From: Halieaceae bacterium UBA5044
GTDB taxonomy: Bacteria > Pseudomonadota > Gammaproteobacteria > Pseudomonadales > Halieaceae
Direction of reading: 5' to 3'
DNA: 64,000 bases
Assembly: GCA_002416125.1 (NCBI GenBank)
Contig: DIBU01000015.1
Location: 124,001-188,000, forward strand
Shown: positions 57,622 to 64,000 of the stretch, in pieces
How positions within the stretch are numbered: the stretch's first letter is position 1
How the letters are laid out: every line of letters begins with the position of its first letter
The notes under the pieces: model-generated
Databases searched by the model: none
What the model saw: only the letters and a program-made list of their open reading frames with translations
Told to the model about the DNA's origin: nothing
Program-made: the position numbers and the translations under genes

Positions 57622-57948
57622 TCAATGCGCGTTGAACTTGGCGTTGTTGCAGACGGCGCAGGATCCACCACCGCCGTACGTCGGCAGGTAGATACCCCAG
57701 TAAACGGAAATCAACGCGAGATCCACGCCTGCAATGCCGAGCGCGAGGGCGAGCGGTGCCCAGCGCCCCGTACTGGCCTCAAGCTCCTGCGTCGAGAGTG
57801 CAGTTGCACCCTCCAGTGTGGCTTCCGCGCTGCCGAAGGCACTGGCCATCCAGGGTGTATCGCTGGCTGGCCCTGCGCTCGCCACTGCGGGATTCAGAAT
57901 GACCGCAGCCAGTGCGAGGCTGCTGCCGATTGACGTTAGTGTTTTCAT
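57622..57948 (-). CDS. Small secreted protein with double-glycine-like motif, unassigned
   Basis: A 108-residue protein with a clear signal peptide (MKTLTSIGSSLALAAVILNPAVASA). About 25 residues later comes LSTQELEASTG, which has L-12, S-11, E-8, L-7 and G-2 of the double-glycine leader pattern cut by C39 peptidases. The following about 46 residues are strongly hydrophobic (LALALGIAGVDLALISVYWGIYL), then GGGG and a CAVC pair. AGGAGA lies 7 bases before the ATG, inside the loop of a small hairpin. I cannot name a family. It may be a membrane-active peptide or a fibre-forming subunit processed by the neighbouring peptidase. Confidence 0.7.
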   Translation of the reverse strand: MKTLTSIGSSLALAAVILNPAVASAGPASDTPWMASAFGSAEATLEGATALSTQELEASTGRWAPLALALGIAGVDLALISVYWGIYLPTYGGGGSCAVCNNAKFNAH

Positions 57949-57949
57949 G

Positions 57950-57965
57950 GTACATCTCCTTGTAC
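57950..57965 (-). promoter_or_regulatory. Small hairpin with the ribosome site in its loop
   Basis: GTACA / TGTAC arms flank a 6-base loop that contains the AGGAGA ribosome site of the small secreted protein gene. Only 5 bp of stem, so any effect on translation would be weak. Confidence 0.3.
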
Positions 57966-58022
57966 ACAGATAATTCCCCGGCGAAGCTCACACACGCGGC
58001 GTTCTTCGCTGCTACTCTCACG

Positions 58023-58871
58023 CTAAAACTGGTAGTGCCAGTCCACACCCAGACTCGCACCGCGGCCGCCGCTGGTGGCAACGCGGGTATCCACAAAAAT
58101 GATTGAGCCGGGCCCCGCCTGAAGGCCAAGACCGAAGGTCAAGCCGGTCTGGTAAAGGCTGCCCGCTACCGGTGCCGTATCGAGGCGCTCGCGACCGACA
58201 TACTGCCAGGAGAGCCCACCAATCAATGTGACCCGGGGATTGACAGCAAAGTTGACCTGCGGCTGCAGGCGCAGAATGTCCCCCGGATCGTAGCGGCGCA
58301 CGCCGACAGGCCTGGGCCGACGCCACTCGTAGGACAACGCCAGCGACAGCACGACCGGATCCAGCGCCCGATAGAGATGGGCCCCGGCGCGCAGCGCCTT
58401 GCCGCTGTAACGCTCACCCGGAGCCAGCCAGCTCGTGGCCAGGGCGTCGACGCCACCGCTGAGCAGCAGCGCCGGTGTTTCCGTATCGGGCGACAGCAGC
58501 CAGCTGGCGCCCACCCCCAGCGCATATTCATCGCCACCGCCGGATGCAGCTGGCTGCTGCCAGTCGACGCGCGTGCGCTGCAGATCGGCATTGATCTCGA
58601 CCGACCGACCCACGCCATAGCGCAAACGGGTAAGCGCCGTTGCGGAGCGGGTCTGCAGATTGGCCGCCGGGACCGGAAAGGCTCCCGGAGCGGCGCCACT
58701 CAGTGGGCGATCGGTACTGCTGTAACTGAACAGGGTCTGCAGCGTCAACGTGTTGGGCGCAACCAGCAACTCTTCGATATTCAGTGGCAGCTGCGCGCGA
58801 CTGGCGGAAGGCAGCAGCAGCGGGAGGCACAATATACCAGCCAGCGCATGTTGAGCGGTTTGCAGCGACAT
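58023..58871 (-). CDS. Outer-membrane beta-barrel protein of unknown role
   Basis: A 282-residue protein with a signal peptide ending at SASRAQ and about 12 amphipathic strands (TLQTLFSYSSTD, ALTRLRYGVGRSVEINADLQ, VVLSLALSYEWRR), ending in GVDWHYQF with the C-terminal Phe needed for barrel assembly. It resembles the MetA-pathway/transporter-type (PF13557-like) barrels. AGGAGG precedes the ATG at 58871. As the first gene of the run ending at 56549 (small protein, two-helix protein, C39 peptidase), it may export the processed peptide. Confidence 0.75.
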   Translation of the reverse strand: MSLQTAQHALAGILCLPLLLPSASRAQLPLNIEELLVAPNTLTLQTLFSYSSTDRPLSGAAPGAFPVPAANLQTRSATALTRLRYGVGRSVEINADLQRTRVDWQQPAASGGGDEYALGVGASWLLSPDTETPALLLSGGVDALATSWLAPGERYSGKALRAGAHLYRALDPVVLSLALSYEWRRPRPVGVRRYDPGDILRLQPQVNFAVNPRVTLIGGLSWQYVGRERLDTAPVAGSLYQTGLTFGLGLQAGPGSIIFVDTRVATSGGRGASLGVDWHYQF

Positions 58872-58974
58872 TGGCGACCTCCTCTCGATCCACCTGCGTT
58901 CCAGTGGCTGACAGCATCGCCGATTGCGCCCCGCTGCGGTACGTCAATCCCGACCGAATCCCATCACTTGCGCG

Positions 58975-60354
58975 CTATTCCCCGCGTTCGCCCCGGGCGA
59001 GCGGCCCGGGGTCCAGCAGGCGCAGCAAGGTTTCGCGCGGTAGATCGGTGTCCTCCAGCGCCACATCGAGTACCGGACGCCCCTCATTCAATGCCCGCTT
59101 GGCAATGGCCGCAGCAGCCTCGTAGCCAATTTCGGGGTTCAGCGCCGTGACCAGCACCGGGTTACGTGCCAACGTCGCCGCCGCCTGATCCGCCAGCGGT
59201 TGCAGGCCGTTGATGCAGTCCGTCATCGACGCACAGCTCCCGGTCAGCAGCGCGATACTGCCCAGCAGCTTGTCCGCGAGTAGCGGCAACATCACGTTGA
59301 GCTGGAAATTGCCCGACTGCGCCGCCATGACCACGGTTGCGTCGTTCCCCAGCACCTCGGTGGCCGCCATCAGCACCGCCTCCGGTATCACCGGATTCAC
59401 CTTACCTGGCATGATGGACGAGCCCGGCTGCAGTGCCTCCAACTGCACTTCACCCAGGCCGGCGAGCGGCCCGGAATTCATCCAGCGCAGGTCGTTGCTC
59501 ATCTTGATCAGCACCAGCGCGATGCTGCGCAGGCAGGCCGAGCACTCGGCTGCGGTCTCCTGCCCCGCCATCCGGGTGGCGGGCTGTGCGGCAGCCGTCA
59601 GCGGCAAGCCCACACGCTCGCTGAGCACATCCAGCAGCGCGCGTACGTAGCCCGACGGCACGTTGACACCGGTCCCCACTGCGGAGCCGCCAATGGGCAG
59701 GGCACAGAGGCGCGGCTGCAGGTCGGCAAGTCGCTGTCGGCAGTCCTGCAGCTGAGCCGCCCAGGTGCACAGCTCAAACCCCAGCGTTACCGGCATGGCA
59801 TCCATCAGATGTGTACGCCCCGTTTTGAGTACGGCCTGAAGCTCCGCACCGCGCCGCAGGAGCACGGCCTCCAGGCCTTCAAGAGCCGGGCGCAGCGTCG
59901 CGTGAATCTCCTGCGCTGCGGCGAGCGCGGTGGCAGAGGGCACCACATCATTGCTGCTCTGGCTGCAATTCACCTCGTCGTTGGGGTGCACACGCTCGCC
60001 CAGGCTGCGCGTGGCCAGGTTTGCCAACACCTCATTCATATTCATGTTGCTGCTGGTGCCTGAGCCGGTCTGAAACACCGGCACGGGGAACGCATCGTCG
60101 TGCTGACCCGCGACCACCGACTCCGCGGCATCGGCAATAGCCTTGGCCACCGCGGGGGTGAGTGCGCCGACCTCCGCGTTGGCGCGTGCTGCGGCGGCCT
60201 TGATCAGCGCCAGCGCGTGCAGAAACGCTGCGGGCATGCCGCGCCCGGGCACGATGCCTGCGTGATTCAGTGCGCGCTGCGTCTGGGCGCCGAACAGCGC
60301 TCCCTCGGGCAGCTGCACTTCACCCATACTGTCGGTTTCGAGTCGGGTTGCCAT
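58975..60354 (-). CDS. fumC: Class II fumarate hydratase
   Basis: A 459-residue fumarase. The family signature GSSIMPGKVNP lies near residue 310, together with TGSGTSSNMN, RTHLMDAMPVT and SSNDVVPSA. It interconverts fumarate and malate in the TCA cycle as an oxygen-stable, iron-free enzyme. I start at the ATG at 60354 (MATRLETDSMGE), the normal fumarase N terminus; a start at 60375 is in frame. It is divergent from the TonB receptor at 60537 and separate from the C39 operon. Confidence 0.92.
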   Translation of the reverse strand: MATRLETDSMGEVQLPEGALFGAQTQRALNHAGIVPGRGMPAAFLHALALIKAAAARANAEVGALTPAVAKAIADAAESVVAGQHDDAFPVPVFQTGSGTSSNMNMNEVLANLATRSLGERVHPNDEVNCSQSSNDVVPSATALAAAQEIHATLRPALEGLEAVLLRRGAELQAVLKTGRTHLMDAMPVTLGFELCTWAAQLQDCRQRLADLQPRLCALPIGGSAVGTGVNVPSGYVRALLDVLSERVGLPLTAAAQPATRMAGQETAAECSACLRSIALVLIKMSNDLRWMNSGPLAGLGEVQLEALQPGSSIMPGKVNPVIPEAVLMAATEVLGNDATVVMAAQSGNFQLNVMLPLLADKLLGSIALLTGSCASMTDCINGLQPLADQAAATLARNPVLVTALNPEIGYEAAAAIAKRALNEGRPVLDVALEDTDLPRETLLRLLDPGPLARGERGE

Positions 60355-60536
60355 GGTCAGTTTTTCCCCTGTCAAAGTGCCTGGACCCAGCGTAGCAGAC
60401 AGCAGCCAGCCCGGCGAAAGCCCGGACGCGGGGGTATTGTGTCGCCGAGAGGTAATAACCTAGTATGTAAGCGCGTCACTGGCGCCGCAGAGCGCCAGCC
60501 ATAATTCTTATAACAGCTGACAAAAAGGGCTACTTC

Positions 60537-63011
60537 ATGGCTTTCCATTTCCGCAAGGCTCCACTGGTCGCGGCACTCGCCGTACTTTCCGCAACACCGC
60601 TGGCTCACAGCCAGCAACTTGAAGAGGTTATCGTGACCGCGCAGAAGCGCGCGGAGAGCCTGCAGGACGTGCCGATTTCCGTGTCTGCCATACAGGGCGA
60701 AAAACTGCAAAGCGCCGGCATTCCCAACATGCAGGCCCTGTCGAACTATGTTCCCAACCTTTATGTGGCAGCGGCCTCGGTCAACACCAACATCTATCTG
60801 CGCGGTGTCGGATCGGGCAACAACCAGGGTTTTGAGCAGTCGGTCGGCATGTATATCGACGGCATCTACATGGGCCGTGGTCGCCAGTATCGCTCGGGCT
60901 TTCTCGACCTGGAACGGGTGGAAGTCCTGCGCGGGCCCCAGGGCACCCTCTTCGGCAAGAACACCGTTGCGGGAGCCGTGAATATCATCAGCGCATCACC
61001 GGATCCGGGCGAAGACTTCAGCGGTGAAATCGCCGCCAGCTACGAGTCACACGATGGGCAGTTGCTGGAAGGCTTTGTGCAGGGGTCGCTCACCGATACC
61101 TTCGCCGCACGCCTGGCCTTCAAGTCGCGCATGACCGATGGCTACATGGATAACGAATTCCTCAACCGCTCCGAGGGGGAAATCGATGAAACTGCCTTCC
61201 GCATCACCACCGTGTGGCAGCCTACCGAGCAGCTCGACGTAAACTTCAAGTACAGCAACACAGAGTACGAGCGCATCGGCTCACCGTCCACCACCAAGCG
61301 CTACCTCGACCCGGCCAGCCGCGATGAGCTGTTCCCCAACCGCTCAGCCTTTGCCACCATTGCCTATCTGTTGACAGACTCGTTCTTCCCCGACTTTGCA
61401 GAGATCGGGCAGCGGGAGTTTGTGTCCTTCAAGGACAATGGTGTCGGCAGCGGCAGCCTCGGTATTGGCAAGAACCCGGATGGCAGCGACGAAGACTTCG
61501 ACAACTTCGCGCTGAACATCGACTACGAACTGCCGGGTGGCACCCTGACCTCCACCACGGGATGGTCCGAGTACCAGTACATCGACGGCGTCGATGTCGA
61601 CTGGCTGCCGCTGCAGTTCATCCATCGCGATGATAACCAGGAGTTCGAGCAGTTCAGTCAGGAATTCCGTTTTGCCTCGCCCGGCGGCGAGTTCTTCGAC
61701 TACGTCGCCGGCGTGTACTACGAGGAGAGCACACTCAAGTTCGACCGGCGCGTCACGCTGGATGCCAATATGAACGGGCTGGTACCGGCGCTGCTGGGGG
61801 TCAACAGCCTGTTTGCACTGGTCAGCGGCGGCGCCTACTCGGCCGAGCAGATTGGACGCAACCACCTCTATGAGCAGGATGCCGACTCCTTTGCGGTGTT
61901 CGGCCAGGGCACCTTCAACCTCAGCGACAGTGTGCGACTGACCGTAGGCCTGCGCTACACGGAAGAGAACAAGGAGGTGGATACCAACCAGTTCCTCAGC
62001 GACAGCATCACCGGCATGAATAACCCCTCGGAGGATTTCTTCCTGCGCTTTATTCAGGCAACCAGTTTCAACGCCTACATATACGACTACGAACGGAAAC
62101 GCAGCACTGACAAGTGGTTGCCTTCCGTCAACGTGCAGTGGGACGTTACCGAGAACAGCATGCTCTATGCAAGCTTCTCACAGGGCTTCAAGAGTGGTGG
62201 TTTCACCGACGCGGATGACGGCGAGCCCGGCGATCTCACGCCCGGCGCATTCCCCTGCGCGCCCGGTCAGCCCGTGGAAGCCTGCTATGACCCAACCAAC
62301 CCCAACGATGATTTCGAGTTTGACGATGAGGAAGTGGATGCCTTCGAAATCGGCGGCAAGCACACCCTGCTCGACGGCGGTATGACGTTGAACTGGGCGG
62401 CGTTCTATACCCAGTACGACAACCTGCAAACCTCCATTTTCAAGGGGCTCGGCTTTGGTGTGACCAACGCGGCGAAATCCGAAATCCAGGGGCTTGAGGT
62501 GGACGTACTGTGGCAGGCCACCGACCACCTGCGCCTGGGCCTCAGCGGCGCCTATCTGGATGCGACCTACGATTCCTTCAGGGATGCGCCCTGCACCGCG
62601 ATCCAGCTTGATCTGGATCCGCTGTGCGGCACACCGGGAGGCTTTACCAGCAACGATCTGTCAGGCGCCGCAACAACCTATGCGCCCGAGTACACCGGCA
62701 CCTTCACATTCGACTATGAGTACCCGATGAACAACGGGTTGGAACTGTTCGTGTCGGGTGAAGCCAACTACCGGGACAGCTTCGAGCCGGGCGGCGACAA
62801 TGACCCCATTGATCGCATTGATGACTACACCCGGGTAAATCTGCGCACCGGACTGCGTGGCGAGAACTGGGAGATCATGGCCTACAGCCGCAACATCTTC
62901 GACGAAGAGGTGCTGGTACAAAGCTTTGACACCCCGGTTCTGGCCGGCACCCACAGCCAGTTCGTAGACGAGGGCCGGATCATCGGTATCCGGGCCAAGT
63001 ACGCGTTCTAG
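60537..63011 (+). CDS. TonB-dependent outer-membrane receptor
   Basis: An 824-residue receptor: signal segment ending at THLAHSQ-like LAHSQ, TonB box LEEVIVTAQKR (about 26-36), plug DLERVEVLRGPQGTLFGKNTVAG, and a barrel ending in GIRAKYAF. Sequence type is the same as the receptors at 1904 and 7811 rather than the metal-type receptor at 32441. It is a single-gene unit with its own terminator at 63029-63059. No catabolic genes are adjacent, so the substrate is unknown. Confidence 0.9.
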   Translation: MAFHFRKAPLVAALAVLSATPLAHSQQLEEVIVTAQKRAESLQDVPISVSAIQGEKLQSAGIPNMQALSNYVPNLYVAAASVNTNIYLRGVGSGNNQGFEQSVGMYIDGIYMGRGRQYRSGFLDLERVEVLRGPQGTLFGKNTVAGAVNIISASPDPGEDFSGEIAASYESHDGQLLEGFVQGSLTDTFAARLAFKSRMTDGYMDNEFLNRSEGEIDETAFRITTVWQPTEQLDVNFKYSNTEYERIGSPSTTKRYLDPASRDELFPNRSAFATIAYLLTDSFFPDFAEIGQREFVSFKDNGVGSGSLGIGKNPDGSDEDFDNFALNIDYELPGGTLTSTTGWSEYQYIDGVDVDWLPLQFIHRDDNQEFEQFSQEFRFASPGGEFFDYVAGVYYEESTLKFDRRVTLDANMNGLVPALLGVNSLFALVSGGAYSAEQIGRNHLYEQDADSFAVFGQGTFNLSDSVRLTVGLRYTEENKEVDTNQFLSDSITGMNNPSEDFFLRFIQATSFNAYIYDYERKRSTDKWLPSVNVQWDVTENSMLYASFSQGFKSGGFTDADDGEPGDLTPGAFPCAPGQPVEACYDPTNPNDDFEFDDEEVDAFEIGGKHTLLDGGMTLNWAAFYTQYDNLQTSIFKGLGFGVTNAAKSEIQGLEVDVLWQATDHLRLGLSGAYLDATYDSFRDAPCTAIQLDLDPLCGTPGGFTSNDLSGAATTYAPEYTGTFTFDYEYPMNNGLELFVSGEANYRDSFEPGGDNDPIDRIDDYTRVNLRTGLRGENWEIMAYSRNIFDEEVLVQSFDTPVLAGTHSQFVDEGRIIGIRAKYAF

Positions 63012-63028
63012 CGTTACCCCGACAAAAA

Positions 63029-63059
63029 AGCCCGGCTCTCACAAGCCGGGCTTTTTTTG
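63029..63059 (+). terminator. Rho-independent terminator after the TonB receptor
   Basis: A 9-bp stem AGCCCGGCT / AGCCGGGCT with a 6-base loop and eight T residues, 18 bases after the stop codon. An A run on the other side allows it to serve the convergent TolC-OmpA gene as well. Confidence 0.95.
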
Positions 63060-63089
63060 TTTCAGGCAGAGCGTATCAAGACGCGGGCA

Positions 63090-64000
63090 TCAGGACCCAC
63101 TGCTGTCCAGCACCAGATCGACGCGACGATTCTGGGCTCGCCCCTCCGGCGTGGCGTTATCGGCAAGCGGTCGACTCTGACCGTGACCGACCGCGTTGAT
63201 TTGTGCGTCGTTGACTCCATGCTCCTCCACCAGCAGGCTGCGCACCGCGTTTGCACGGCGCTCGGACAGCCACTGGTTATAAGCTTCCGTACCACTGCTA
63301 TCGGTATGCCCTTCAACAATGGCGACCACGTCCGGGTTGGCCTGCAGGAATGCCGCAGCCTTGCCAATCTCCGTATCATAGGCACGGGTGATCACCGAGG
63401 AGTTGAGTGCAAACTGCACGTTCAGCGACACCGCGACACGATTGTCGCCGACGCTGCGGTAGCGGCTTGCATCCTGACCGCCACCGGCGCTGGCCAGGCG
63501 CGCCAGCAGCGCTTCCTTGTCGATCTTCACCGCCGGAGGCGCTTCCAAAGGACACAGCGCCTGTCCATTGGGGTCATCGCCACGCGCCAGCTCGAGATTG
63601 TATTCGGCGATCTGCTCTGCGTTGAGCCCATCAACATTCATGGCGGCACGCAGGAGCCCCATGTTGGAGAGCGTACGGGTCTGGGCGGCGCGCAGGGCAG
63701 CCTGGGCACTCACATACGCTCGCTCGGTATCGAAGTATTCGTTCTGTGAGTCCAGCAGGTCGAGCAGGCTACGCTGCCCCAGGTCAAACTGATCCTGGTA
63801 GGCGCGGCGTGTCTTGTCCTGCGACAGGCGGTTGCGATCCAGAAACACGACCTGCTGTTCCAGCGCGCGAATGTCGTTAAAGGCGATCATGGTGTTCTGG
63901 CGCACGTTCAGGCACGCCTGCTTGCGCTCTTCCATCGCCGAGTTATAGCGGTTGTAGAATTCACGTTTGCGCGCACTGTCGGCGCCGCCCCGGAACAGGT
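63090..64000 (-). CDS. TolC-type outer-membrane channel fused to OmpA domain (partial)
   Basis: The frame is open at the window edge; about 303 residues are visible. The first part is the C-terminal half of a TolC/AggA-like channel: GGADSARKREFYNRYNSA, long helices and QFDLGQRSLLDLLDSQNEYF. It is followed by a linker and an OmpA_C peptidoglycan-binding domain (VEGHTDSSGTEAYNQWLSER and GHGQSRPLADN). TolC-type channels of type I secretion normally lack OmpA; here the cell-wall anchor is built in. This layout suggests a T1SS for a large adhesin, but the ABC and MFP genes lie outside the window. Confidence 0.85.
   Translation of the reverse strand, partial: LFRGGADSARKREFYNRYNSAMEERKQACLNVRQNTMIAFNDIRALEQQVVFLDRNRLSQDKTRRAYQDQFDLGQRSLLDLLDSQNEYFDTERAYVSAQAALRAAQTRTLSNMGLLRAAMNVDGLNAEQIAEYNLELARGDDPNGQALCPLEAPPAVKIDKEALLARLASAGGGQDASRYRSVGDNRVAVSLNVQFALNSSVITRAYDTEIGKAAAFLQANPDVVAIVEGHTDSSGTEAYNQWLSERRANAVRSLLVEEHGVNDAQINAVGHGQSRPLADNATPEGRAQNRRVDLVLDSSGS

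Overview
The window looks like the chromosome of a GC-rich marine gammaproteobacterium, probably of the Halieaceae/OM60 type. The grounds are four TonB-dependent receptors with PRGPQGTLFG-type plugs, a Marinobacter-type fatty acyl-CoA reductase, and a combination of cyclic-substrate catabolism, NirS/cNor denitrification and FisR-type sulfide oxidation. I infer the taxon from gene content, not from a marker gene. I recognised no tRNA, rRNA, IS element, phage gene or CRISPR array. Every intergenic gap is under 300 bases.

Region 1 (1-26.7 kb) is a catabolic island. It begins with the end of a PQQ dehydrogenase. Then come SDR / SnoaL-like / TonB receptor / SnoaL-like genes, a GST plus cytochrome-PQQ dehydrogenase pair, and a second receptor. 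A tightly coupled eight-gene operon on the minus strand follows (17025 down to 10368): SDR, SnoaL-like, acyl-CoA ligase, two hot-dog hydratase subunits, a thiolase-fold protein lacking the usual N-terminal Cys motif, a Zn-ribbon/OB-fold partner and a Rieske oxygenase. It is divergent from a TetR regulator. A second minus-strand operon (23711 down to 17806) holds SDR, APH-type kinase, acyl-CoA ligase, TetR, alpha/beta hydrolase and a flavin monooxygenase, and is divergent from an acyl-CoA dehydrogenase. Two AhpD-like proteins and a DUF1330 protein close the island. Together the genes suggest uptake of a hydrophobic, possibly cyclic compound, oxygenation, CoA activation, and side-chain hydration with retro-aldol cleavage. 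The substrate cannot be read from the sequence. Two distant operons share an almost identical promoter plus 19-bp operator (4779-4823 and 23746-23790).

Region 2 (26.9-42.4 kb) is a nitrite/NO respiration island: hemerythrin, porin-like protein, nirS, a nirI/nosR-type gene, a small periplasmic protein, a TonB receptor, a DUF4870-like protein, norD, norQ, norB, norC, nnrS, nsrR and a second hemerythrin-domain protein. Three NsrR-type 11-1-11 palindromes lie upstream of nirS, nirI and norC, and the nirS promoter also carries an FNR/Dnr-type box.

Region 3 (42.4-48.8 kb) is housekeeping or mixed: a diguanylate cyclase, MscL with a C-terminal zinc ribbon, an M14-family zinc hydrolase with a Pro/Ala linker, a CynX-like MFS transporter and a fatty acyl-CoA reductase.

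Region 4 (48.8-54.7 kb) is a sulfide-oxidation operon (persulfide-dioxygenase-like MBL protein, DUF442-SQR fusion, SulP). It has a consensus sigma-54 promoter and a divergent FisR-like activator with three conserved cysteines.

Region 5 (54.7-64 kb) has a DUF885 protein and then a compact unassigned operon: an outer-membrane barrel, a small secreted protein with a double-glycine-like motif, a two-helix membrane protein and a stand-alone periplasmic C39-type peptidase. I consider this the best candidate for an undescribed system. Fumarase C, a fourth TonB receptor and the end of a TolC-OmpA fusion complete the window.
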